Source of the DNA: Aestuariimicrobium sp. p3-SID1156
Lineage (GTDB): Bacteria; Actinomycetota; Actinomycetes; Propionibacteriales; Propionibacteriaceae
DNA: 64,000 nt
Reading direction: 5' to 3'
NCBI RefSeq assembly: GCF_025144225.1
Contig: NZ_JALXXB010000009.1
Location: 39,945 to 103,944 of the forward strand
Below, piece by piece: positions 50,637-59,092 of this stretch (positions are counted from its first letter, which is position 1; each line of letters opens with the position of its first letter). The translations under genes were made by a program, and so were the position numbers. The notes beneath the pieces are model-generated. The model had not been told where the DNA came from, ran no database searches, and worked only from the letters and a program-made list of their open reading frames with translations.

Positions 50637-52519
50637 CCTCACGGCAGGTTTCGCTTTTCCGGAATCTGTGGCGACTCGTCCTGGCCACGGCCCTGGTCGT
50701 GCTCGGCCTTCTTGGACCGACCTCCACGCCCGCGTCAGCAGCCTCCCGTGACTCCGTGGACTCCTGGGACTTCGTTCTGGCCGTCCAGCCCGACGGCAGC
50801 ATGAGGGTCACTGAAACCCTCGTGTACCGCTTCGGCCAGAACTCCGGGCGCCATGGCATCGTGCGTGAGCTGGTGACCCGCGAGCCCTGGGACGACAACC
50901 AGGATGCGGTTTTCACGATCAGCAATGTCCAGGTGAGCTCGCCGAACGCCAGCTCCCACGTGACGGTGACCCGCAACGTTGGAACCGGCCGGAACCGCAC
51001 CGACTCATTGCGCATCGGTTCGGCCGACCGGACGGTGACGGCTCCCACCGCGACCTACACGATCAGCTATGTGGTACGAGGCGCGCTGCGAAGTTCGCCC
51101 TTCTCCACCCCCAATGGCTACGCCGAGCTCTACTGGGACCTGCTTTCCGGGGAGGCGCCCGAGACCCGCAACATCAGCGTCCAGGTCACGGTGCCTGGTG
51201 GCGTCAAGGACGTCGGTTGCTGGAGTGGCGCGGTGAAGGAGAGCGTTCCCTGTGCCAAGGCCGAGGTCGTGGGAGGCAAAGGCGTCTACAGCGTCCCCCA
51301 TCGACCGGCCGGCGACATTCTCACCGTGGCTGCCAAGATCACCCAGGGGGCAGTCGCCAACCCCGAGCCGGACCTGCAGCCGCGCGCCGAGGCCTCACCG
51401 GCGGACTACGTCCCCGGACCCTCTGCTGGACTGGGTGCGGTTGCCACCACCTCACTCGCAGGACTGGTCGGGTGGTCGGTGCTTCGACGGAAGGGACGTG
51501 ACCTACGCTTCCTTGACGTTCCCCCGGGGGTCGTGCCAAGCGGGGGCGGCGGCCGGGTCGGGCTCAGCAACAACCCCGAGATTCCGGTGGCCTTCTCCCC
51601 GCCGAGGATCTCGGTTGCCGAAGCCGGGCTCCTCGTGGATGGTCAGGTCGACGTCCGGGAAACCACCGCCACCCTGGTCGACCTCGCAGTCCGTGGCGCC
51701 CTGCAGATGGAGGAGGGACCATCACGGGGCACCCTGCTGGTCACCCTGGTCGACCCCGGGTTGGTGCGTGCGCCCCATGAGGCGGTCCTGGTGGACAGCC
51801 TGTTCTCCTCCGGTCTACGCCGTCGTGGGCTGCGGCCGCAGGCCGGTCAGGGGGTCCTGCTCGGTCGGGCCGGTGACATGGAGCAGGCTCATCGTGAGCT
51901 GGTGGCTTCCGTGACGTCTCAGGTCGCCGGTCGGGGCTGGTTCACCGACGTCCCACGGACCCGGCTCATGGCCAGCGGTGGCGGCACGCTGGGCGTCTTC
52001 GTGTTCCTGTGGTTGATGCTCAGCGGGGGCGTCCTCACCTGGTGGCCGCTGCTCCTGGCGATCGCCGGACCGCTGCTGGTGGCCTGGTTGGTGTCCAAGC
52101 GGCTGCGACGAGGCCAGCGCAGTGCCATCGGCCGCGCGCTCACCGACCAGATCGAAGGTTTCGAGAAGTACCTCACGACGGCCGAGACCGAGCAGCTCCG
52201 CTTCGAAGAGGGCGAAGACATCTTCTCCCGCTACCTGCCCTGGGCGATCATCTTCGGCGTGGCCGAGCGGTGGACCAAGGTGTGCGAGCCGCTGATCGAG
52301 GCTGGCCAGATCCCCCAGCCGATGTGGTACCACGGCAGCTACATGGACTGGTACGTCATGAACTCGATCCTGGACTCGCTCAACCGCACCGCACTACCAA
52401 CACCGCCTCCCTCCACCGGAGGGCTGAGCGGTACCGGATTCGGCAGCGGCTCGGCCTTCGGTGGGGGAGGCGGCTTCTCGGGAGGCGGTGGCGGCGGGGG
52501 GTCGGTCAGCTCCTGGTGA
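50633..52519 (+). CDS. DUF2207 membrane protein
   Basis: A 628-residue protein: a signal peptide, an extracellular DUF2207 domain (~40-245, beta-rich), one helix near 262-282, a cytosolic region, a hydrophobic pair near 443-486 and a Gly/Ser-rich tail ([15 protein letters not shown]). This architecture defines the widespread DUF2207 family of unknown function. It overlaps smpB by four bases, so is co-expressed with it. Confidence 0.88.
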   Translation: MTSRQVSLFRNLWRLVLATALVVLGLLGPTSTPASAASRDSVDSWDFVLAVQPDGSMRVTETLVYRFGQNSGRHGIVRELVTREPWDDNQDAVFTISNVQVSSPNASSHVTVTRNVGTGRNRTDSLRIGSADRTVTAPTATYTISYVVRGALRSSPFSTPNGYAELYWDLLSGEAPETRNISVQVTVPGGVKDVGCWSGAVKESVPCAKAEVVGGKGVYSVPHRPAGDILTVAAKITQGAVANPEPDLQPRAEASPADYVPGPSAGLGAVATTSLAGLVGWSVLRRKGRDLRFLDVPPGVVPSGGGGRVGLSNNPEIPVAFSPPRISVAEAGLLVDGQVDVRETTATLVDLAVRGALQMEEGPSRGTLLVTLVDPGLVRAPHEAVLVDSLFSSGLRRRGLRPQAGQGVLLGRAGDMEQAHRELVASVTSQVAGRGWFTDVPRTRLMASGGGTLGVFVFLWLMLSGGVLTWWPLLLAIAGPLLVAWLVSKRLRRGQRSAIGRALTDQIEGFEKYLTTAETEQLRFEEGEDIFSRYLPWAIIFGVAERWTKVCEPLIEAGQIPQPMWYHGSYMDWYVMNSILDSLNRTALPTPPPSTGGLSGTGFGSGSAFGGGGGFSGGGGGGGSVSSW

Positions 52520-52549
52520 GCCTGGCCAACCCCGCATCGCAGGGCAACA

Positions 52550-52921
52550 TCAGCGAACGTTCACCAGGTCGCAGACGAAGATCAGGGTCTCGCCGGGCGC
52601 AATGACGCCGCCAGCGCCACGATCGCCGTAGGCCAGCTGCGGGGGGATGGTGAGGCGTCGACGACCGCCCACCTTCATGCCCTGGACGCCCTGGTCCCAG
52701 CCCTGGATGACGCGACCCGCACCCAGCGGGAAGGCGAGGGGCTCACCACGGTTCCAGCTGGAGTCGAACTCCTCACCGGAGGAGTGGGCAACACCGACGT
52801 AGTGGACGTCGACGGTGTCGCCGGCCTTCGCCTCCTGGCCGTCGCCGACGACCAGGTCCTCGACCACGAGCTCAGTGGGCGGCGGGCCCTCGGGAAAATC
52901 AACTTCTGGCTTCTCAGTCAT
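52550..52921 (-). CDS. FKBP-type peptidyl-prolyl isomerase
   Basis: A 123-residue single FKBP domain with DTVDVHYVG, FDSSWNRGEPLAFPLG, VIQGWDQGVQGMKVG and PPQLAYGD, all binding-pocket residues present. No signal peptide, so cytosolic. It converges on the DUF2207 gene and diverges from the DUF1707 gene. Confidence 0.93.
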   Translation of the reverse strand: MTEKPEVDFPEGPPPTELVVEDLVVGDGQEAKAGDTVDVHYVGVAHSSGEEFDSSWNRGEPLAFPLGAGRVIQGWDQGVQGMKVGGRRRLTIPPQLAYGDRGAGGVIAPGETLIFVCDLVNVR

Positions 52922-53011
52922 GGTGCGAGCCTAGCCAGTTCACCCCAGTTGGGGGGACAGTCAGGGACATGCCCGGTGTTGTGGCCGGGGGCCGCGAGGC
53001 ACACTGGATGC

Positions 53012-53656
53012 ATGCCCAGCACCTTCACGTTCACCACCGGTTCGTACGGATCACCTGCACCCTTTGAGCATCCCAGCCTCAAGCTGCTGGTCACCGACGC
53101 GCAGCGGGACCGGGCGATCGACTACCTGCAGGAGGCCTACGCCGACGGTCGCCTCACCAAGGAGGAGCTTGACGAGCGCATGGGCCGTGCCCTCGCTTCG
53201 CGGACACGCAAGGACCTCAACTCCGTGTTCGACGGGCTGGTGATGGTTCCCCTCGCCAGTCAGGCGCTGGCTGCGCACCCGGCCTACGCACCCCTGGTCA
53301 ACCCGCACCGGGACGGCACGACCGGTCGCGTCGCCGGCGGACTTGCCTACCTCTCGAGCGTCCCCTTCCCGCTGGTCGGCCCCGGCATCTTCTATGCGGC
53401 AGCCACCAAGGGCAGCTATGCCCGTTCCCAGGCGGCCAGGGCCTTCAACTTCCAGCTGGTGGGCCTGCTGATGATGATGGTCTTCGGGGTCCTCGACTGG
53501 GGCTTTGTGGCTGGGATCTGGGCCATCGCCTGGTTCGCGCTCACCGTGATCGGTGGCATCAAGGCCTTCGCCGGCGAAGATTGGCACAACCCGGTGATGA
53601 AGGTTGTCCCATTCAAGCCCCTTGACGAGACAATGACTCGCAGCATCGGGCGTTGA
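53012..53656 (+). CDS. DUF1707 protein with C-terminal membrane part
   Basis: A 214-residue protein. LLVTDAQRDRAIDYLQEAYADGRLTKEELDERM is the DUF1707 domain (~27-60), shown here only by its start and end in the family sense. The second half has a loop and three hydrophobic segments (~108-128, 147-163, 165-182). DUF1707 proteins are actinobacterial, of unknown function. CACACT sits six bases before the ATG, so the mRNA may be leaderless. Confidence 0.78.
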   Translation: MPSTFTFTTGSYGSPAPFEHPSLKLLVTDAQRDRAIDYLQEAYADGRLTKEELDERMGRALASRTRKDLNSVFDGLVMVPLASQALAAHPAYAPLVNPHRDGTTGRVAGGLAYLSSVPFPLVGPGIFYAAATKGSYARSQAARAFNFQLVGLLMMMVFGVLDWGFVAGIWAIAWFALTVIGGIKAFAGEDWHNPVMKVVPFKPLDETMTRSIGR

Positions 53657-53706
53657 GGGTGTAAGCTGGGACATCCGGCCCGCTCAGGTGGGTCGACAAC
53701 TCAACA

Positions 53707-54073
53707 GGGGGTGACTGGTTTCGACTTGGGACGGTAGTCCCAGGGGAAGCGGGCCGAGAATCCAGAGTCAACTCGTAAATGTCCTCTGGAAATCAATAAC
53801 TGCCGACAACAATCGCGCAGACTTCGCTCTCGCTGCCTGAGCAGTGATCGAAGGGTCAGTTCGGGCGTAGCCTTCCGCCCGGGTCCTGGCCTCATTCAGA
53901 AGGCTTGCTGACCAGCCTGCGTCGCAGGGGCTGGTTGGGACTTCACTGTGACTGGGCCTGTCTGCACATGCTGGCGTGAGTGCAGGGGCCGAGTAGAACG
54001 CAACGCCAGATGCGCCCGGAGAAGCCCTGGTTCGCCTCTTGAGGACGCGGGTTCAATTCCCGCCACCTCCACC
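53707..54073 (+). ncRNA. ssrA: tmRNA
   Basis: The 5' end GGGGGTG pairs with CACCTCC near the 3' end; the tRNA-like part ends GCGGGTTCAATTCCCGC then CACCTCCACC. The central reading frame encodes the tag ADNNRADFALAA followed by TGA, with the C-terminal ALAA protease signal. Length ~367 nt. It frees stalled ribosomes with SmpB. The 3' end is a common integration site, and a decayed metal-resistance island does lie directly downstream. Confidence 0.95.
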
Positions 54074-54078
54074 CCTGT

Positions 54079-54109
54079 GCCCCTGCCAGCTCGCTGGCAG
54101 GGGCTTTTT
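54079..54109 (+). terminator. Terminator of ssrA
   Basis: GCCCCTGCCAG (54079-54089) pairs with CTGGCAGGGGC (54094-54104), four-base loop, then TTTTT. Confidence 0.85.
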
Positions 54110-54215
54110 GCTTTCACGCCTCGAAGACCCCCGGGCAGCCCCGAGGACGAGACCTTCTTGGACGTGAGTCTCGAGTACGTGCGTCATCTAGGCGCATGCC
54201 GACCCGAGGAGTTGG

Positions 54216-55130
54216 TCAGGCGTGGGCGGTGTGCTCGCGGTCGGCGTGTCCGGGTGGTTCGAGCTGGAAAGTGGAGTGCCCGATGCTGACGTCGAAGTGT
54301 TCGGCCACGCAGTCCTGGAGGTGGGCCAACATCTCGGCGGCGTGACCGTCGGTGAAGCACGCCTCGTCCAGGACGACGTGAGCCGTCAGCACGGGTAGGC
54401 CGGTGGCGATGGTGGAGGCATGCAGGTCGTGTACGTCCTGCACGTGCCGCACCGCGAGCACGTGGGCGCGGACGTCGTCCAGGTTCAGCCCCTTGGGTGT
54501 GGACTCCAGCAGGATGTGGCCGGTCTCTCGCAGGATGGTGATGGCGCGGGGCACGATGAGGGCGGCAATGAGCATTCCGGTGATGGCGTCGATGCGGACC
54601 CACCCGGTGGTGGTGATGATGATCGCGCTGATGATGACGGCCACCGACCCCAGGGCGTCGTTGACGACCTCCAGGAACGCGGCGCGCATGTTGAGGTTGG
54701 CGACACGTCCGGAGCTGAGGACCAGCATGGAGACGATGTTTCCGGCGAGGCCGACGATACCGAAGATGAGCAAGCCGGTGGAGCTGACCTCTTGCGGTTC
54801 GTACAGGCGGCGGACGCCCTCGACGAAAGCGTAGAGCCCGACCCCGAGCAGCACAGTGGCCTGGGCTCCCGCGGCGAGTACCTCGGCCCGGCGGAACCCC
54901 CACGTCCGCTCGGGTGTTGGCGGGCGCAGGGCCAGCGACGCGGCGATCAGAGCCATGCCCAGCCCGGCGGCGTCGGTAACCATGTGCCCTGCATCGACCA
55001 GCAGAGCCAGAGAGCCGGTCCACAACGCCCCGATGACCTCGGCGACCAAGATGGTCGAGGTGATCGCGAACGCGACCACCAGCGGGCCGCGGTGGGTGGT
55101 GACGCTTCCGTGGTTGTGGCCTGCGCTCAT
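54216..55130 (-). CDS. Cation diffusion facilitator (CzcD/ZitB-like)
   Basis: A 304-residue CDF protein: His-containing N-terminus (AGHNHG), six helices, metal site LLVDAGHMVTDAAG in helix 2 (H..D) and FLEVVNDALGSV in helix 5 where Glu takes the place of the usual His, and a C-terminal metal-sensing domain. It exports divalent metal (Zn, Cd or Co). It overlaps the ATPase fragment by four bases as the last gene of the metal-resistance remnant. Confidence 0.88.
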   Translation of the reverse strand: MSAGHNHGSVTTHRGPLVVAFAITSTILVAEVIGALWTGSLALLVDAGHMVTDAAGLGMALIAASLALRPPTPERTWGFRRAEVLAAGAQATVLLGVGLYAFVEGVRRLYEPQEVSSTGLLIFGIVGLAGNIVSMLVLSSGRVANLNMRAAFLEVVNDALGSVAVIISAIIITTTGWVRIDAITGMLIAALIVPRAITILRETGHILLESTPKGLNLDDVRAHVLAVRHVQDVHDLHASTIATGLPVLTAHVVLDEACFTDGHAAEMLAHLQDCVAEHFDVSIGHSTFQLEPPGHADREHTAHA

Positions 55131-56164
55131 GCGCGAGCTCCTTCCAGGTGGGTACGGTCCTGCGCCACGCCGGGGGCGGCGAGGTGTCTGCTGCGGCCGG
55201 CACGGACACCGTTGGCGATGACGAGGACCTCGGCCAGCTCGTGGACCAGGACGACCGCAGCCAGACCCAGAACGCCGAATAGGGCCAGCGGGATCAGGGT
55301 CGCGATCAGGGCGAGGGAGACCACGACGTTCTGCAGCATGATGGCGCGGGTGCGGTGGGCGTGCTCGAACGCGTACGGCAGCAGCCGCAGGTCATCACCC
55401 ATGAGGGCGACGTCGGCGGTCTCGATCGCGACGTCGGTGCCCATCGCGCCCATCGCGACGCCGACGTCCGCGGTGGCCAACGCGGGTGCATCATTGACAC
55501 CGTCGCCGACCATCGCGGTCGGCCCCTGGGTGCCCAGGGCGGTGACCACCTGGGACTTGTCTTCCGGGCGCAGGTCGGCGTGCACCTGCTCGATGCCGGC
55601 CTCGGCGGCCAGGGCCCGTGCGGTGACCTGGTTGTCCCCGGTCAGCATCACCACGGTGTAGCCGTGGTCGGCGAAGCGGGCGATGACCTCGGCGGCCTCG
55701 GGCCGCAGTTCGTCCCGGACCGCGATGGCGCCGGCCGGGTGGCCGTCGACCTCAACCACGACCGCGGTCGCGCCGGCCTGCTGCATGCGCGCCACATCAC
55801 CTGCCAGGTCGCCGGGGGTGACCCAGCCGGGTCTGCCGAGCCGGACCCGCGCACCGTCGACGGTGCCGACCAGACCGGCGCCGACCACGGCCTGCACGTC
55901 CTTCGCGGCGGGCACCGTGGCGGTGGCGGCCAGGATGGCTGCGGCCAGCGGGTGCTCGCTGCGCGCCTCCAGGGCGGCCGCCCACCCCAGCACCTGGTCC
56001 CGGTTGTTCCCTGGTGCGGTAGCGACGTCGACGACGGCCGGCCGGTTACGGGTCAGCGTGCCGGTCTTGTCCAGGGCCACGGTGCGGACCCTGCCCAGTG
56101 CCTCCATCGCCGCACCGCCCTTGATCAGGATTCCGCGGCGGCTCGCCGCCCCGATTGAGGCCAC
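55127..56164 (-). pseudogene. C-terminal half of a P-type heavy-metal ATPase
   Basis: A 345-residue frame that begins in the middle of the family: ASIGAASRRGILIKGGAAME, then the phosphorylation site DKTGT (Asp 32), GDGVNDAPALATADVG and the last two helices. Complete enzymes are about 640 residues; the heavy-metal domain, helices 1-6 and the CPC metal motif are missing. Upstream of GTG 56164, the DNA becomes arsR coding sequence in another frame, so the front half was deleted. It cannot transport metal. Confidence 0.85.
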
Positions 56165-56262
56165 GGGTCCGATAGGCCGTGGAACAGCGCAGCCGCCAAG
56201 GACAGTCCTGCATCGGGCTCCGGATCCCTATGGTCGCTCAGACTCTTCGCTAACATCGTCAT
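56125..56262 (-). pseudogene. ArsR/SmtB-family repressor, N-terminal fragment
   Basis: The ATG at 56262 starts MTMLAKSLSD and later ALFHGLSDP, the N-terminal helices of ArsR-type metal sensors. At the junction (near 56165) the frame runs into ATPase sequence and stops at 56125 after 45 codons. The recognition helix and metal site are gone. The join at a shared GACCCG/CCCGTGGCC-like stretch suggests deletion between short homologies. Confidence 0.75.
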
Positions 56263-56277
56263 GTAGCGATGTTAGCG
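56248..56277. promoter_or_regulatory. Perfect palindrome over the arsR promoter/start (metal-sensor operator)
   Basis: CGCTAACATCG (56248-56258) and CGATGTTAGCG (56267-56277) are exact complements with an eight-base centre. On the minus strand the right arm contains TAACAT, a -10 box, six bases before the arsR ATG at 56262, so a bound repressor would block a leaderless promoter. Its cognate repressor is now destroyed. Confidence 0.7.
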
Positions 56278-56782
56278 CACTCTCTGCATGCCGCGCGTCG
56301 CCAGGATCAGGTGGACTTGCGGTACCGCGAACGGGCCGCGACAGACCGGCCCTCTGTGTGTGCACACTCGTCTGCCGCGATGAGGGTGGGACCTGGACCA
56401 ATCCCTGACCTGGGTCTTGTCCGGGTGATGCGGCGCGCTGTATCAGCATCAGGTGATTACTGAAGCCCAAGAGTTCGACACATGCCCCCCGAGCTCCACT
56501 TCCTGGAAAGAGCGCCCCGGCGCCACGAGCACGCACTGCTCGCTGCTGGGGATGACAAGAGCCGCCGAGCTTGCTCGAGCGGCTTTTGTTGCGCCTGGCG
56601 AGCGTCCAGCGGGTCAGATCCTTGGCGTTCTCCAGACAGTCTGCGGCTCTTCGCCCAGTCGCCCTGTTCGTCGGCCGTGACACAGAACCCCCGTGGGGGT
56701 GACAGGCCCGCAGGGGCGTCGGTCCTGGTGTGCAGGTTCACAAGTGCGGCCGCCCCCGACTGCGACGTGCCAAGATGGGGGA
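56278..56782. other. Intergenic region right of the metal-resistance remnant
   Basis: About 500 bases without a convincing gene. A hairpin GCCGC.CGAGC / GCTCG.GCGGC followed by TTTTGTT lies near 56,561-56,590 and looks like a rightward terminator of something lost. Towards 56,771-56,776 is CAAGAT, six bases before the yqgE GTG. No copy of the ssrA 3' end was found that would mark an island boundary. Confidence 0.5.
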
Positions 56783-57349
56783 GTGATCATGCCATCGGGA
56801 CCCAGCGCGGGAGAGCTCCTCGTGGCCAGCGCGTCCCATGCCGAGGGCTACTTCCACCAGACCGTGGTCTACCTGCTGGACGCCGACGAGTCCGGCGCAC
56901 TGGGCGTGGTTCTGAACCGCCTGGCCACCGCCGAGCTCACCGAGGTGCTGCCACAGTGGGCAGACCTTGTCAGCCCACCTCAAGAACTATTCGCCGGCGG
57001 TCCGGTGTCGCCGAATGGTGCCGTGTGCATTGCCCGGCTCGCCAATCCCACTGAGGACCCGCCCGGCTGGCGCCGCGTCCGGGGTGACCTTGGCTTGCTG
57101 CACCTGGACACCCCCGTCGAGATCGCCGCCGGTGCCTACTCCGACCTGCGGATCTTCGCCGGTTATGCCGGCTGGGAGGCAGGCCAACTCGAGGGCGAGC
57201 TGTTGCAGGGCTACTGGCATCGCTTCTCTCCCACCGAGGCCGACGTCTTCGGTGCCGACCAGGTGGACCTGTGGCGTCGAGTGCTGCGGCGCCAGGGCGG
57301 GGAGACCGCCTGGTTCAGTACCTGGACCGACGACCCCGAGGTGAACTGA
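56783..57349 (+). CDS. YqgE/AlgH family protein
   Basis: A 188-residue protein of the YqgE/AlgH fold: GELLVASASHAEGYFHQTVVYL, GALGVVLNR, FAGGPVSPNG and LRIFAGYAGWEAGQLEGEL. Function unsettled. Two starts are possible: GTG 56783 (GGGGGA just upstream; leaderless if CAAGAT is the -10) or ATG 56789. Confidence 0.88.
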   Translation: MIMPSGPSAGELLVASASHAEGYFHQTVVYLLDADESGALGVVLNRLATAELTEVLPQWADLVSPPQELFAGGPVSPNGAVCIARLANPTEDPPGWRRVRGDLGLLHLDTPVEIAAGAYSDLRIFAGYAGWEAGQLEGELLQGYWHRFSPTEADVFGADQVDLWRRVLRRQGGETAWFSTWTDDPEVN

Positions 57350-57413
57350 CCAGGCTCCTGACTTGCGCGCCTGCCGCGGGCGCAGGACCTGACCCTCGCT
57401 AGAGTCCAACAGC

Positions 57414-58331
57414 ATGAAGCAACGCGAGACCCTGGGCGCCCAGTCCTCCATCGCCAAGGGCCTGTTGGCCGGGACGCTCCTGGCGATCGTGACGGGGTGC
57501 TCGGTCGTGGAGAAGGCCGCCGGCGGTTCGACCCCACCCGAGGATCGACTGAGCCAGGCCGCCTCGCAGTCAGGTACCGCGGAGTTCACCCGGGCGTCGG
57601 CGACCGAGGAACAGGTCTGGGTCACCCACTCCGCGGACGGCAAGCAGCTGGTGACCACCGGGTTCAAGGGGGACCCCGTCACCACCCAGCCCGACACTGC
57701 CAGCACGCTGGACCCCGTCAAGCCGCTCCCCATCTCCACTCTCACGGCAGGCCTTGACCAGCGTGTGCCCGACTGCAAGAACTGGCGCCTCGAGGCCACC
57801 TCCACCCCGGCTGGTGCAGTGGTCCAGCGCGCCCTGTGTGATGGCGGCAAGGGTGGTGAGTGGCTGGACGGGAAGACGATCCCCGAGATCTCCCAGTGGG
57901 ACGAGAAGAGCGTGGACACGGTGCTCGCGGAGGCTCGGGCGACGCTGGGGGGCAAGTCCCTCGACCTGGCCTTCGTGGCCGAGGGCAACAGCGCCGCCGG
58001 AGGCAAGCTCAGCGCCAGGTTCAGCTCGCTGCCGCAGAAGACTCCCGACGGCAGGCAGTGCCCCGTCTCGATTGCCCGCCACGCCGCGCCGGGCAGCCTG
58101 CCGCTGATCCAGGTGGTGGGCTGCGGTGAGTCCCTCGGCAAGGAAGTGGACCTGACCAGGCTCAGCGGCAAGGTCCTCATGGCAGCCATCGAGAAGGCGT
58201 CCCAGCAGAAGTCGGTCCAGCCGGGGGATTGGGAGAAGTTCACCGTGCTGGGCGGAGACGGGGGCAAAGTGACACTCCAGTTGAGCCCCAAGGACATGAT
58301 GGTCGGGGTCACGGTCATCCCCCTGCCCTGA
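57414..58331 (+). CDS. Lipoprotein of unknown function upstream of mtrA
   Basis: A 305-residue lipoprotein: hydrophobic signal and TGCS lipobox (Cys 29), then a Ser/Thr-rich tether and a ~230-residue mature domain with paired cysteines (VPDCKNW..RALCDGG, QCPVS..VGCGES) likely disulfide-bonded. No family recognised. TAGAGT lies eight bases upstream of the ATG. Independent promoter; not part of the mtrAB operon. Confidence 0.75.
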   Translation: MKQRETLGAQSSIAKGLLAGTLLAIVTGCSVVEKAAGGSTPPEDRLSQAASQSGTAEFTRASATEEQVWVTHSADGKQLVTTGFKGDPVTTQPDTASTLDPVKPLPISTLTAGLDQRVPDCKNWRLEATSTPAGAVVQRALCDGGKGGEWLDGKTIPEISQWDEKSVDTVLAEARATLGGKSLDLAFVAEGNSAAGGKLSARFSSLPQKTPDGRQCPVSIARHAAPGSLPLIQVVGCGESLGKEVDLTRLSGKVLMAAIEKASQQKSVQPGDWEKFTVLGGDGGKVTLQLSPKDMMVGVTVIPLP

Positions 58332-58345
58332 CCCCTCGCTAGGAT
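58327..58345 (+). promoter_or_regulatory. mtrA promoter -10 region, near-copy of the lipoprotein promoter
   Basis: CCTGACCCCTCGCTAGGAT contains the -10 TAGGAT. Almost the same string, CCTGACCCTCGCTAGAGT, occurs at 57388-57405 before the lipoprotein gene. GGAAGGGG at 58358 is the mtrA ribosome site. Confidence 0.5.
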
Positions 58346-58372
58346 GGTGAAGATTTCGGAAGGGGCACACAT

Positions 58373-59089
58373 ATGGTCGAGGCAGTCCGCAGCGGGCGCA
58401 GCCACATCCTTGTCGTCGACGACGATGCCGCGCTTGCCGAGATGCTCCAGATCGTCCTGCAGCAGGAAGGCTTTGACGCCAGCTGGTGCCCCAACGGGCT
58501 GAAGGCCCTGGCCATGTTCCGCGACACACGCCCAGACCTCATCCTGCTCGATCTCATGCTCCCCGGGCGCGACGGCGTTCAGATCTGCCGCGATGTCCGC
58601 GCGGAGTCCGGCGTCCCCATCATCATGCTGACCGCGCGGTCTGACACCAAGGACGTCGTCACCGGACTGGAGGCCGGCGCCGATGACTACGTCTCCAAAC
58701 CCTTCAAGCCGAAGGAACTCATCGCCCGCATCAGGACGCGCCTGCGTCGCTTGGACGCCGATTCGGCAGCACAGAGCAGCTACGCCATCGGGGATCTGGT
58801 GATCAGCACCCAGAGCCACACGGTCAAGCGCGGCGACCAGCACATCAACCTGACCCCGTTGGAGTTCGACCTCCTGCTGGCCCTGGCACGCAAACCCCAG
58901 CAGGTGTTCAGCCGCGACGTCCTGCTCGAGGAGGTGTGGGGGTACCGCCATGCGGCAGACACCCGCCTGGTGAATGTGCACGTGCAGCGGCTCCGGTCCA
59001 AGATCGAACGGGACCCTGAGCGCCCCGAGATCGTGGTCACCGTGCGGGGTGTGGGCTACAAGGCTGGTGAGCCGAAGACCGGTCAGTGA
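58373..59089 (+). CDS. mtrA: Response regulator MtrA
   Basis: A 238-residue OmpR-type regulator: receiver domain with Asp 60 (LILLDLMLPG), acidic pair DDD near 16-18 and Lys in the SKPFKPKEL loop; a winged-helix domain from ~140 with VWGYRHAADTRLVNVHVQRL as recognition helix. It controls cell-wall and division genes in actinobacteria. Followed after four bases by mtrB. Confidence 0.95.
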   Translation: MVEAVRSGRSHILVVDDDAALAEMLQIVLQQEGFDASWCPNGLKALAMFRDTRPDLILLDLMLPGRDGVQICRDVRAESGVPIIMLTARSDTKDVVTGLEAGADDYVSKPFKPKELIARIRTRLRRLDADSAAQSSYAIGDLVISTQSHTVKRGDQHINLTPLEFDLLLALARKPQQVFSRDVLLEEVWGYRHAADTRLVNVHVQRLRSKIERDPERPEIVVTVRGVGYKAGEPKTGQ

Positions 59090-59092
59090 CCG

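Noticed and set aside
56470..56505. GTTCGACA..GAGCTCCAC stretch resembling a tRNA or tmRNA 3' end
   Set aside because: No T-stem pairing and no match to the ssrA 3' end good enough for an attachment-site repeat.
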